Origin: JAKAXS01 sp041940525
Lineage (GTDB): Bacteria > Pseudomonadota > Alphaproteobacteria > Rhizobiales > Hyphomicrobiaceae
Reading direction: 5' to 3'
DNA: 58,291 nucleotides
Assembly (NCBI GenBank): GCA_041940525.1
Contig: JBGTSB010000011.1
Location: forward strand, 1-58,291
Shown: positions 45,284-53,448 of the stretch, piece by piece
Layout of the letters: every line of letters begins with the position of its first letter
How positions within the stretch are numbered: position 1 is the stretch's first letter
Made by a program: the position numbers and the translations under genes
The notes under the pieces: generated by a model
Told to the model about the DNA's origin: nothing
Databases searched by the model: none
The model's input: only the letters and a program-made list of their open reading frames with translations

Positions 45284-46909
45284 ATGGATTTTTTGAATCT
45301 GATCTTTTCGCCGCGTCTGGTAATCTACACGCTTTCGCTGTTGGTCACAGCCGTACTCGCCTTTTTGGCTTGGTATACGGCGCCGCCAAGCGACATCTTG
45401 ATCGGGATGCTGGTTGCGGCGGCGGCACTTGCGGGGTTGGGCACGCGCGACATCCTGCAGAGCAAGCACTCCGTTCTGCGCAACTATCCCATCATCGCGC
45501 ACATGCGCTACCTGCTGGAAGATATCCGGCCGGAGATGCGCCAGTATTTCTTCGAGGGCGAAAAGGACGGTTCGCCCTTTAGCCGCGACCGGCGGTCTGT
45601 TGTGTATCAACGTGCAAAGCTTGCGCTGGATACGCGGCCGTTCGGCACGCAGTTTGACGTCTATGCGGAAGGCTATGAGTGGCTGCGCCACTCCATAGCG
45701 ACGCGGCCAAAGGCGGAAAATCCATTCCGCGTGCACGTCGGTGGGGCAGATTGCAAGCAGCCCTACTCCGCGTCGATCTACAATATCTCTGCGATGAGCT
45801 TCGGCGCGCTCAGTGCCAACGCCATTCTCGCGCTCAACAAGGGAGCAGCGGCCGGCGGCTTCGCGCACGACACAGGGGAAGGCGGCATTAGCCGCTACCA
45901 CCGCAAATACGGCGGCGATCTGATTTGGGAAGTTGGGTCGGGATATTTCGCTTGCCGGGATTCGTCAGGGCGGTTCGATCCAGAGCGCTTCAAAGAGACG
46001 GCGAGCCTCGATCAAGTCCGCATGATTGAATTGAAGTTGAGCCAAGGCGCAAAGCCGGGACACGGTGGAATTCTGCCCGCAGCGAAGGTGACGGCGGAAA
46101 TCGCAGAGGCACGTGGCATTCCCATAGGTGAAGATTGCATCTCGCCGGCCAGCCATTCGGCGTTTTCCACGCCACGCGGCCTCATGGAGTTTATCCAGAA
46201 GCTGAGGGATCTGTCCGGCGGCAAGCCTGTGGGGTTCAAGCTCTGCGTCGGCCACCCTTGGGAGTTTCTGGCGATCTGCAAGGCCATGCTTGAGACGCAG
46301 GTTACGCCCGACTTCATCGTGGTGGATGGCAAGGAAGGCGGCACTGGGGCGGCGCCTTTGGAGTTCGCCGATCACTTAGGAATGCCGTTGCGCGAAGGCC
46401 TGAGCTTCGTACACAACGCGCTGCGTGGCACCGGCTTGCGCGACCGCATCAGCGTCGGTGCCAGCGGCAAGATCGTGACCGCTTTTGATATGGCGCGCTC
46501 AATGGCGCTTGGCGCGGACTGGTGCAACTCCGGCCGGGCGTTCATGTTCGCTGTTGGGTGCATTCAATCGCAGAGCTGTCATACGGATCGCTGCCCGGTG
46601 GGCGTCGCCACACAGGATAAAAGCCGCCAGCGCGCTCTCGTCGTGCCCGACAAGGGAGAGCGCGTCTACAATTTCCACCGGTCCACAATCGACTCCTTGG
46701 CGGAGCTTGTGGCCGCGGCCGGCCTTGATCACCCGTTACAGTTCAAGCTCGAGCACTTCTCGCGACGCATCTCCGCACGCGAAGTCGTCTCATTTGCTGA
46801 GCTTTATCCGCCGCTGGATGAAGGTGTCCTGCTCACCGGCACGGCAGATCACCGCTTCCGCGATCCTTGGGCCCGGGCACAAGCGGACTCATTCGCGCCG
46901 CTCGGCTAG
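45284..46909 (+). CDS. FMN-binding glutamate-synthase-family protein
   Basis: A 541-residue membrane-anchored protein. Two N-terminal helices (LVIYTLSLLVTAVLAFLAW, LIGMLVAAAALAGLG) are followed by a GltB domain-2-like FMN barrel: YNISAMSFGALSANAILAL, GGISRYHRKYGGDLIWEVGSG, KPGHGGILPAAKVTAEIA, DFIVVDGKEGGTGAAPLEF and SVGASGKIVTAFDMARSMALGAD. The Fe-S motif is CHTDRCPVGVAT. There is no amidotransferase domain, so it is not a full glutamate synthase. Such stand-alone proteins are common but their substrate is unknown. ATG 45284 lies 21 bases after the barrel gene stop, same strand, so cotranscription is possible. It ends 12 bases from the convergent PhzF gene. Confidence 0.92.
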   Translation: MDFLNLIFSPRLVIYTLSLLVTAVLAFLAWYTAPPSDILIGMLVAAAALAGLGTRDILQSKHSVLRNYPIIAHMRYLLEDIRPEMRQYFFEGEKDGSPFSRDRRSVVYQRAKLALDTRPFGTQFDVYAEGYEWLRHSIATRPKAENPFRVHVGGADCKQPYSASIYNISAMSFGALSANAILALNKGAAAGGFAHDTGEGGISRYHRKYGGDLIWEVGSGYFACRDSSGRFDPERFKETASLDQVRMIELKLSQGAKPGHGGILPAAKVTAEIAEARGIPIGEDCISPASHSAFSTPRGLMEFIQKLRDLSGGKPVGFKLCVGHPWEFLAICKAMLETQVTPDFIVVDGKEGGTGAAPLEFADHLGMPLREGLSFVHNALRGTGLRDRISVGASGKIVTAFDMARSMALGADWCNSGRAFMFAVGCIQSQSCHTDRCPVGVATQDKSRQRALVVPDKGERVYNFHRSTIDSLAELVAAAGLDHPLQFKLEHFSRRISAREVVSFAELYPPLDEGVLLTGTADHRFRDPWARAQADSFAPLG

Positions 46910-46921
46910 CGAACGAACGCT

Positions 46922-47836
46922 TCAAGATTTGCGGATTGTCATGCGGCCTTCGGAGACGCGCACGGCGTTACCGCCGATGCGAACCGTGCCAAGCTTGCCT
47001 TGCCGGATCTCCATCGTCAGCGTGATCTGGCTTGGGCGCTCCATCTCATAGCCCTGCTCGATCGTACGGCGGTGTGAACCATCCGGCAGCGCGTCGTAAG
47101 CCTTGATGACGCCAGCAAAGCAAACAGCGGCCGATCCCGTCGCTGGGTCTTCATAAACGCCGCTGGCCGGCGCAAACATACGCGTGTGGAACGACGAGGT
47201 CGTGTGCACACACTTGCGTGTATAGAGATACGCGCCAACGAGGCCCTGCTCTTCGAAAGCCTTTTGCCAATGAGGATAGTGCGGCCTGGCACGGGCGATC
47301 GCATCCAAGGAGGTGACAGGCACGAACGCGAAGGCGTTTCCCGCAGCATAGCAGCTGGGTTTGTGATTTTCGAAACCGATCTCGTTGGGCAGCAGGCCAA
47401 GCCCGGAGGCGAGACGTTCCACCGGCGGCAGCTCTCCAGCTTCCGCCGGCACCTTCGGCGCATCGAACTCGGCGAAGGCAGAACCATTGCGCAAGCGCAC
47501 GCCAACGCGAACGGTGCCGATCTGCTGCTCCAATACGATCAGCATTTCTTCCGTGGGACCGTCAGCGCGAAGTTGCGCCAGAAGGACGGCGGTTCCGATT
47601 GTTGGGTGTCCGGCGAACGGTAATTCCCGCGCGGGTGTAAAGATGCGCACCCGGGCTGAATGCGCGGGCTTCGTAGAAGGCAGGACGAAGACTGTCTCAG
47701 ACAGATTAAACTCCCGCGCGACGGCCTGCATGGTGGCGTCGTCGAGATCTTCTGCGCCGGCCGTGACGACAGCGAGAGGGTTTCCCGTCAGGTGATCCTG
47801 CGTGAAGACGTCCAGAGTGTAATAGGAGAGTTGCAT
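46922..47836 (-). CDS. PhzF-family isomerase/epimerase
   Basis: A 304-residue cytosolic protein of the PhzF/diaminopimelate-epimerase fold. The catalytic Glu is in ATMQAVAREFNLSETVFVLP, with FTPARELPFAGHPTIGTAVLLA and the second-half GVYEDPATGSAAVCFAGVI. The protein has the usual duplicated lobes. PhzF acts in phenazine synthesis, but most chromosomal relatives have other, unknown substrates; no phenazine genes are here. ATG 47834-47836 is the start. The upstream NUDIX gene is on the same strand, 92 bases away. Confidence 0.92.
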   Translation of the reverse strand: MQLSYYTLDVFTQDHLTGNPLAVVTAGAEDLDDATMQAVAREFNLSETVFVLPSTKPAHSARVRIFTPARELPFAGHPTIGTAVLLAQLRADGPTEEMLIVLEQQIGTVRVGVRLRNGSAFAEFDAPKVPAEAGELPPVERLASGLGLLPNEIGFENHKPSCYAAGNAFAFVPVTSLDAIARARPHYPHWQKAFEEQGLVGAYLYTRKCVHTTSSFHTRMFAPASGVYEDPATGSAAVCFAGVIKAYDALPDGSHRRTIEQGYEMERPSQITLTMEIRQGKLGTVRIGGNAVRVSEGRMTIRKS

Positions 47837-47928
47837 AGGTGTTTCTTTTCCCGGCCCGAAGCGCGCGCACTCTGCCGCAAATGCACCTCACGTGAAAGCG
47901 CCATCATGCGGTTTACGGTGCATTTGTC

Positions 47929-48645
47929 TCAATTCGGCTCCAGAAGGCCGGTCAAAAGCAGCCTGGCGAACCCTGGCATTTCGGCGCCGGCGCAATCCTT
48001 CAAACCGGCTACTGCAATCACGTCCTCCAGCTCCGGATCGTCTTCCTGCGCGATGTGGGCGCGGACTTTTTCCAGCAGAGTGCCTGCGGGGAGCGCTGAC
48101 TGCAGCTCGATGCCAATCGAGACAAGCTGCCCATCGAAGGTAATGTAAGCCCCCGGCAGGCAACCTAGCTCTTGTGGAGATACACCCAACTCCTCGGCTG
48201 CTTCCCGCTGCACGGATTGAGCAACTGCGACTTTGCCATCATCGCCAACGTCGCGCTCATCAATGAAGCCGCCAGGGAAATAAGTCAGACCTGAGTTGAT
48301 GTGGCCAGCGGATTGGCGGCCGAGCAGCACCTTTCCGTCGCTGGAACGGACAATCGCGGATCCGAAGCAGTCACGCACGGTTTTGTCGGCGTAACCGTTC
48401 TCTTTCCAATAGAGAAAACTGGCGAAGTTGGTTTTCAGCAACGTACCCGAGAAACGGGCATCAGACAGGGTGAAGTCTCCCAGAACGAAAATCGTGCCGT
48501 TGAAGAAGCCGGGGTTCTGCTCAAGGCGTCTATTCCAGTGCCGTTCAATCTCATCTTTCTTGGCATCCGCGAAGGCCCAAGTCTTTGAAGACGTTGCCAG
48601 TGTGTGAGCTTTGACACGAACGACCCGAGAACTTGAATGTGACAT
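47929..48645 (-). CDS. NUDIX hydrolase with an extended Nudix box
   Basis: A 238-residue protein. The Nudix box core QREAAEELGVSPQELG is clear, preceded by the Gly-rich YFPGGFIDERDVGDDG. The spacing between GGFIDE and the RE motif is longer than in the canonical box (GX5EX7REUXEEXGU), so one conserved Glu may be shifted. N-terminal ~120 residues form an unfamiliar domain with TIFVLGDFTLSDARFSGTLL and FGSAIVRSSDGKVLLG. The substrate is probably a nucleoside-diphosphate derivative or pyrophosphate; this is inferred from the family. The ATG at 48643-48645 opens SHSSSRVV; an open frame continues to 48705. Confidence 0.85.
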   Translation of the reverse strand: MSHSSSRVVRVKAHTLATSSKTWAFADAKKDEIERHWNRRLEQNPGFFNGTIFVLGDFTLSDARFSGTLLKTNFASFLYWKENGYADKTVRDCFGSAIVRSSDGKVLLGRQSAGHINSGLTYFPGGFIDERDVGDDGKVAVAQSVQREAAEELGVSPQELGCLPGAYITFDGQLVSIGIELQSALPAGTLLEKVRAHIAQEDDPELEDVIAVAGLKDCAGAEMPGFARLLLTGLLEPN

Positions 48646-48916
48646 TTGTTTTTTCTTGTTCCTCGCCGATTTGCGCGTTTCATAAATGCGGACATACCCG
48701 GACACAAAACATAGGGACCCTGTGTTTTGGCCTATTTCTCACAGGACTCATATCACTCATCCGTATGGCAATCTGTGCGGTATTGTCCGCCGCGACATTG
48801 TGAATGTCACAATATGGCCTCACCAAATCCTTGTTTCGTACCAACTCCAACGGCCCAATGCATTCATCCGGTCCGAGGGGAATGCGGCCGGGGGGAGCTT
48901 CTTTTTCACAGCAATA

Positions 48917-48943
48917 CGGCGGCGCCGTTATTAGGCGCCGCCG
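48917..48943. repeat. Ten-base perfect hairpin
   Basis: CGGCGGCGCC pairs with GGCGCCGCCG around the seven-base loop GTTATTA. The stem is very GC-rich. No run of T follows on either side, so it is not a standard intrinsic terminator. It may be an RNA structure or a protein site. Confidence 0.5.
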
Positions 48944-49033
48944 GGTTACGACGCCTTCAAGTTCAGCAAAGACGTACGGCAGCAGCCGCACGTCAAAGGA
49001 ACGGGTGCGGCCGTTCACGCTGGTCCGCCCTTG

Positions 49034-49069
49034 ACGAGTATCGGAGCCCCCCGCTTCTCCGCTACTCGT
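49034..49069. repeat. Thirteen-base near-perfect hairpin
   Basis: ACGAGTATCGGAG pairs with CTCCGCTACTCGT with one mismatch and a ten-base loop (CCCCCCGCTT). It lies in the gene-free stretch. No T run follows it. Confidence 0.5.
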
Positions 49070-49211
49070 TCTGGCTTCGCCTTCGGTTCTTCGATTTTGA
49101 AGGGCGGTTGGCGGAGCCATCCCGCCGGGGGATCTGCTCGGCCGCCTCCGCCACGCCCTCCCCGAGCGGTAGCGTAGGTCTCCCGGCACAATAACGGGCA
49201 AACGCGAAAAA

Positions 49212-49230
49212 GCGGCCGGAGACCGGCCGC
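49212..49230 (-). terminator. Intrinsic terminator of the small secreted protein gene
   Basis: On the minus strand GCGGCCGG, a three-base loop and CCGGCCGC form an eight-base GC stem that runs into TTTTTCGC. It lies 30 bases after the stop of the gene at 49260-49532, which reads in that direction. Confidence 0.8.
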
Positions 49231-49259
49231 CGTTTCAAAAAATCTCAAGTTCTAAAACC

Positions 49260-49532
49260 TTACGAGCAGGTCTGGCGTAGCGTCCAGCCAACGACCTTGC
49301 AGCGCTCGCGGCCGCTGGAGGTCAGCGTGCACTTACGCTTGGGCAAGCGGACGTAGTCACAGTAGAACTCTCCAGCGCGGCCGGAATAGCCATGCATTGG
49401 CTTGTCGAAGTGATAGTCCTGCGTGAAGTGCGGCTTAGCACCACCACGGGCTTCGGCATTGGTAGCGGCACCAATCACAGCGGCGCCAACGAGGCCGGAT
49501 AGGACAAAGGAAAGAACCGTTTTATAAAGCAT
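49260..49532 (-). CDS. Small secreted basic protein, 90 residues
   Basis: I do not recognise a family. A signal peptide (VLSFVLSGLVGAAVIGAATNAEA) ends at about residue 28. The mature ~62 residues are basic with four cysteines (FYCDYV, RKCTLTS, ERCKVVGW, RQTCS), enough for two disulfides, and an aromatic N-terminal part (HFTQDYHFDKPMHGYSGRAG). Start: ATG at 49530-49532 has GGAG seven bases upstream; a longer open frame to 49685 is not supported. It has its own terminator, so it is likely a single transcription unit exported to the periplasm. Confidence 0.8.
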   Translation of the reverse strand: MLYKTVLSFVLSGLVGAAVIGAATNAEARGGAKPHFTQDYHFDKPMHGYSGRAGEFYCDYVRLPKRKCTLTSSGRERCKVVGWTLRQTCS

Positions 49533-49656
49533 TTTAGATCTCCACAGGCTTTGCGATTTTGCGTGCATTCTGAATAGCCTTTTGGGGTGGGGCTCACAGT
49601 TCCAGCCGGAACAGGGCGAATTTTTCTTTCGATGGGGAAATTTAGGGGGGGATGGC

Positions 49657-50052
49657 ATGGATCTTTCACAGCTCCGACCAGGCATGGAGGGCTTGGCTCA
49701 GGCCAAGGTTGGTCCCGAGCACACGGCCCGCGCGATGGGCAGCGGTAGCGAACTGGTGTTCGCCACGCCTGCCATGGTGGCGTTGATGGAAGCGGCGGCG
49801 GTGAACTGTGTTGAAACGTTCCTGCCGGAAGGGCACATCAGCCTCGGCACTCAGATCACTGTCAATCACTTAGGCGCGTCCGCGGAAGGCGCCACCGTTT
49901 CCGCGCGGGCTGAGTTGGTGAGCCTGGAAGGACGGCTACTGCATTTCAAAGTCACCGCGCTTGACGACGGAAATGTCGTTGGTGAAGGGACGCACACCCG
50001 CACGGTTGTCGAGCGCGAACGGTTTTTGGCCAAGTTTGCGCCGTCTCAATGA
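49657..50052 (+). CDS. FlK-like hot-dog thioesterase
   Basis: A 131-residue cytosolic hot-dog-fold protein. The core reads ELVFATPAMVALMEAAAV, then TFLPEGHISLGTQITVNHLGAS. Thr 37, Glu 45 and His 71 keep the exact spacing (8 and 26) of the Thr42-Glu50-His76 triad of the fluoroacetyl-CoA thioesterase FlK. Relatives hydrolyse small acyl-CoAs or resist toxic acyl-CoAs; the substrate here is unknown and nothing shows fluoroacetate. ATG 49657 follows a strong run AGGGGGGGATGGC. An open frame back to 49582 is not needed. Confidence 0.87.
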   Translation: MDLSQLRPGMEGLAQAKVGPEHTARAMGSGSELVFATPAMVALMEAAAVNCVETFLPEGHISLGTQITVNHLGASAEGATVSARAELVSLEGRLLHFKVTALDDGNVVGEGTHTRTVVERERFLAKFAPSQ

Positions 50053-50177
50053 GAGAAGTGTGTACCGTTTCCGGCCTGGAGTGTTGGCACCTTGCGGCCG
50101 GGGCGCGAGTCCTATCAAATCGAACGTACTGAAAAAGACCCGGCTACGGGCAAAACATTGGAATGCAGGAGGACACT

Positions 50178-51107
50178 GTGCGCGGTTTAACTTCAGTTTG
50201 CATCGGCCTCGTCTTCGCCGCTTCAGCTTTACCGTTGGCGGCACAATCACCAGACACAGCACCACAACAGGGCACGGAACAGTCGCAGGCGCGCGCTCCC
50301 GCACCGGCTTCGCCCGCATGTGACAACCCGGACGCGATCGGACTAGCAAAAACGCTTGAGATTGATACGACCGGCGGTCCCGGTTTCGGTCTGGCGCAAT
50401 ATAAGGTTCATGACTTTCTTCAGCCAAAGGAAGTCGTTCTGACGTTCGATGATGGGCCGCAGATAACCACGACAAAAAAGATCCTAGACACGCTGGACGA
50501 GCACTGCACCAAGGCAATCTTCTTCTCCATCGGCAAGATGGCTTTGGGCATGCCAAACATTTTGAGAGATGTGGAGGCGCGCGGCCATACGGTTGGGACG
50601 CACACTTGGTCTCATGCGGACCTGCGCAAGAAAAAAGAGAAGGATGGAATCGACGAGATCGAAAGGGGCATCAGCGGAGTACACCGCGCGCTTGGCAAGC
50701 CAGCCGCGCCGTTCTTCCGGTTCCCTTACTTGCGTGACTCCAAGGCTATGGCGGCGCACTTGGAAAAGCGGAACATCGCGATGTTTTCGATGGACGTGGA
50801 CTCGTTTGATTTCAAGTATCGCAGCGCCAAGTCGATGGTGAAGTCAGTCGTCAAGAAGCTAAACGACAAGGGCAAGGGCATTCTGCTGATGCATGACATC
50901 CAGCGCACGACCGCTGCGGCCTTGCCAGACTTGCTCGCTGAGTTGAAGGCGAACGGCTTTAAGATCGTCCATCTGAAGGCGAAGTCTCCAGGCACCAGCC
51001 TGCCTGAATATGACGCCAAGATCGAAAAGAACGTGAAGGGCCTGCCCACGGCAGGAAACGAGAAGCCGACTTCCAGCATCGTCAAAGTCGTTCCGAATGC
51101 GCCATAG
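50178..51107 (+). CDS. Secreted polysaccharide deacetylase (NodB-type)
   Basis: A 309-residue exported protein. The signal peptide (LTSVCIGLVFAASALPLAAQ) is followed by a Gln/Pro-rich linker and a NodB domain from ~75. Active-site motifs: KEVVLTFDDGPQ (catalytic Asp), GTHTWSHADL (His pair for zinc) and FFRFPYLRDS (RxPY). KGILLMHDI carries the last motif. The family removes acetyl groups from chitin-like, peptidoglycan or exopolysaccharide chains. Start: GTG 50178 has AGGAGG five bases upstream and begins the signal peptide; the in-frame ATG at 50163 lies before this site and is unlikely. Confidence 0.91.
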   Translation: MRGLTSVCIGLVFAASALPLAAQSPDTAPQQGTEQSQARAPAPASPACDNPDAIGLAKTLEIDTTGGPGFGLAQYKVHDFLQPKEVVLTFDDGPQITTTKKILDTLDEHCTKAIFFSIGKMALGMPNILRDVEARGHTVGTHTWSHADLRKKKEKDGIDEIERGISGVHRALGKPAAPFFRFPYLRDSKAMAAHLEKRNIAMFSMDVDSFDFKYRSAKSMVKSVVKKLNDKGKGILLMHDIQRTTAAALPDLLAELKANGFKIVHLKAKSPGTSLPEYDAKIEKNVKGLPTAGNEKPTSSIVKVVPNAP

Positions 51108-51187
51108 TATGGTCTTAAGTTTTGGGGCATAACCGGCTGGAGGACATAACGAATCTATAATGGGTTCAGGCAGCCCAGGGGACACCA

Positions 51188-52429
51188 ATGACCATGCCTT
51201 CTGCTAAGGCGCGCGCGGCTATTGCCCCGCTGCTTATTTCGGTTCTTCTCGCCGCCGCGGGCGCTATCAACCCTGCGGCGGCGCAGAGCTGCTCAAAAGA
51301 TGACTTTGCCAATGCCGTGGATGGCGCCGGCGCCGTGCTTCGCAAGTTCAACCTGGAACACCAGCCTAAGCTAAACGCCAAGCTGGAAACGCTGCGTTCG
51401 AAGAAGGGCTGGAAGAAAACCGAGAGCGGCGACAAGGCGCTCGATTATCTGCAAGATGGGCGGATCGCTGAACTCGACGCGAAATCCAACCAGCTTTTGA
51501 CCAAGATCGACAACCTTGGGCGAGCCGAGGGCGTCACTCCGAGCAATTGCACTGCGAAACTGTCTGAGTTGAAAGCCGCTGGCGATGAATTGCTGGCGGT
51601 GATGAAGGAAAAATCCAAATACACGCTCGACAAGATCGATCTGGAGCTGAGCGGTTCTGGCCAGACTGAGGCTGCCGCCAGGGCGCCTGAGAAAGCGGCT
51701 GCTCCGAAGCCGAAGCCAAACCCCAGCCAACAGGCCACAGCCGTTGAGAAAAGAGAGCTGCCACCGCCGCAACCGAAGGTCCAGCCTTTAACGCCGGAGG
51801 AAGCTGCTGAAGCCCGCGCCGACGCACGCGCGCCGGTGCCCGCGCAGCCTGCCGGAGAGTGGGAGACGTCTAGCGAGCAAGCCATGCTGGATCGGCCGGG
51901 CGGCGAGGTCTACGGGCCCTACCCGGGTGACCAAGCCATGCAGGGCTACACGATTGATGAGATCCGGGAAGCGACGCGCGGATTTTTCGGAACCATCTCC
52001 ACGAACCTGGCGTCAGTGATCGAGTATGCGTTTTCCAAGTCCGGCCGCCCGACGGCTTATGTGCTGGGCCAAGAAGGCGGCGGCGCGTTCCTCGCTGGCC
52101 TGCGTTACGGCAACGGCACGCTTTATTGGCGTTCAGGTGGACCACACACGCAGAAGGTGTATTGGCATGGGCCGTCCGTCGGCTACGACATCGGCGCCGA
52201 AGGATCTCGAACGCTGTTCCTGATCTACAAGATGGAGAACCCCAGCCAACTCTATCGCGCCTTTACCGGCGTCGATGGATCGGCCTACGTCGTCGGCGGC
52301 GTTGGACTGACGTTGCTGAAGGGCGGAAAGGTCATCATGGCGCCGATCCGTTCCGGCATCGGCTTAAGGCTTGGCGCCAATCTTGGCTACGTTCGCTTCA
52401 CACCCGAGCCGACCTGGAACCCGTTCTGA
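51188..52429 (+). CDS. EipA-like DUF1134 protein with extra N-terminal domain
   Basis: A 413-residue exported protein. After a signal peptide (to about 33), residues ~35-155 form a helical region with two cysteines (35 and 121) that may pair. An Ala/Pro/Glu linker (~158-240) follows. The C-terminal ~170 residues are a DUF1134 domain: GYTIDEIREATRGFFGTIST, SGRPTAYVLGQEGGGAFLAG, VYWHGPSVGYDIGAEGSRTL and GSAYVVGGVGLTLLKGG, ending PEPTWNPF. Brucella EipA, the founding member, is about 200 residues and guards envelope integrity. The added N-terminal half is unusual. ATG 51188 follows GGGGACACCA. It is 80 bases after the deacetylase, same strand. Confidence 0.88.
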   Translation: MTMPSAKARAAIAPLLISVLLAAAGAINPAAAQSCSKDDFANAVDGAGAVLRKFNLEHQPKLNAKLETLRSKKGWKKTESGDKALDYLQDGRIAELDAKSNQLLTKIDNLGRAEGVTPSNCTAKLSELKAAGDELLAVMKEKSKYTLDKIDLELSGSGQTEAAARAPEKAAAPKPKPNPSQQATAVEKRELPPPQPKVQPLTPEEAAEARADARAPVPAQPAGEWETSSEQAMLDRPGGEVYGPYPGDQAMQGYTIDEIREATRGFFGTISTNLASVIEYAFSKSGRPTAYVLGQEGGGAFLAGLRYGNGTLYWRSGGPHTQKVYWHGPSVGYDIGAEGSRTLFLIYKMENPSQLYRAFTGVDGSAYVVGGVGLTLLKGGKVIMAPIRSGIGLRLGANLGYVRFTPEPTWNPF

Positions 52430-52573
52430 GGCCGCCCACCTAAAGGGATCAGTCCGCTTTTCGGCAGCTTCATCACGCGCTACGTGCAGCGATGGATCGC
52501 AGCGAGTGTAGCTAAGCTAGAGCGTGGTGGTATCGAGCGTGTTTCTCACGACCAGGAATTTGAGAACTTACCC

Positions 52574-53377
52574 ATGCCCGGAAAGACATCACTAAGTTTC
52601 ATCGGGCTTGCGTGCACTGCCGCCGTCATTGCGGGTGCGCCTCCAGCGAGCGCATGGGGCCCGACTGGGCATCGCGTCACAGCAACGATCGCGGAAAAAT
52701 ATCTGAACTGGCGGGCCAAGGCGGCAATCGTTGACATTCTCAAGCACGGGGAAAGCCTCGCCGAGGCGGCCACTTGGCCGGACGATATGCGCTCCAGCGA
52801 TGACCGCTATTGGCGTGAAACGGCGCAGGCTTTTCATTTCGTGACGGTGCCCCACGGGAAGACCTACAAGGAGGTTGGCGCGCCGCCTCAGGGCGATGCC
52901 GTCACCGCGCTTGAAACCTTCAAAGCAACACTGCTGGATGCTTCAGCGTCGCGCGAAGACAAACAGCGGGCCCTGCGCTTTACCGTGCATATCATTGCCG
53001 ACCTTCACCAGCCGCTCCACGCGGGAAACGGCAAGGACAAGGGCGGTAACGACACCAAAGTCACGTTTTTTGACAAGCAAACGAACCTGCATTGGGTTTG
53101 GGATATTGGGCTGATCGAACGCGAAAAGCTGTCTTACACGGAATGGTCGAACTGGTTATCTGCGAAGATCACTGACGAAATGGTAGCCAAATGGTCAAGC
53201 GCGGACCCGCATGTCTGGATCGCGGAAAGCGTTGCCCTGCGTGACAAGGTCTACCCTCCCACTAATGTAGTCTTCTGGAAGTACCGCTTCACCCACATTG
53301 AAAGTCTCCGCCGGCGCCTCCAGATGAGCGGTGTGCGCATAGCGCATTACTTGAATACGCTTTTTGCAAAGCCTTGA
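52574..53377 (+). CDS. Secreted S1/P1-type nuclease
   Basis: A 267-residue exported zinc nuclease/phospholipase-C-like protein. The signal peptide should be cut after PPASA, leaving Trp as the first residue (WGPTGHRVTATIAEKYL); in this family the N-terminal Trp binds zinc. Other ligands and motifs: TWPDDMRSSDDRYW, AFHFVTVP, FTVHIIADLHQPLHAG, DKGGNDTKVTFF and NLHWVWDIGLIE. It should cut single-stranded nucleic acid in the periplasm or outside. ATG 52574 is chosen since it begins the signal peptide; the open frame back to 52484 is not signal-like. It follows the EipA-like gene by 144 bases. Confidence 0.92.
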   Translation: MPGKTSLSFIGLACTAAVIAGAPPASAWGPTGHRVTATIAEKYLNWRAKAAIVDILKHGESLAEAATWPDDMRSSDDRYWRETAQAFHFVTVPHGKTYKEVGAPPQGDAVTALETFKATLLDASASREDKQRALRFTVHIIADLHQPLHAGNGKDKGGNDTKVTFFDKQTNLHWVWDIGLIEREKLSYTEWSNWLSAKITDEMVAKWSSADPHVWIAESVALRDKVYPPTNVVFWKYRFTHIESLRRRLQMSGVRIAHYLNTLFAKP

Positions 53378-53448
53378 TGGCAGCAGGAATGCTTGGCGTG
53401 GAATGGAATTGGATTGGCCCAGCCACATTGGGTTGAGGGAGGTGCGGC

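Larger units (their letters stand above)
48646..49211. other. Gene-free stretch rich in inverted repeats
   Basis: About 570 bases between the NUDIX start and the small secreted protein's terminator lack a convincing protein. Reading frames here have odd composition (long Arg/Ser/Pro runs) and no ribosome sites that stand out. The stretch holds several perfect or near-perfect inverted repeats (48917-48943, 49034-49069, 49110-49152, 49136-49167). It could carry a structured RNA on either strand, or just promoters and decayed sequence. No tRNA, tmRNA, SRP or RNase P pattern was recognised. Confidence 0.45.

Noticed and set aside
46922..47836. Phenazine biosynthesis cluster
   Set aside because: Only a PhzF-family protein is present; no other phz gene surrounds it.
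48680..49201. A 173-residue minus-strand frame and a 155-residue plus-strand frame in the gene-free stretch
   Set aside because: Neither has a signal, domain or good ribosome site; composition is Arg/Ser/Pro-heavy. I cannot fully exclude a small gene.
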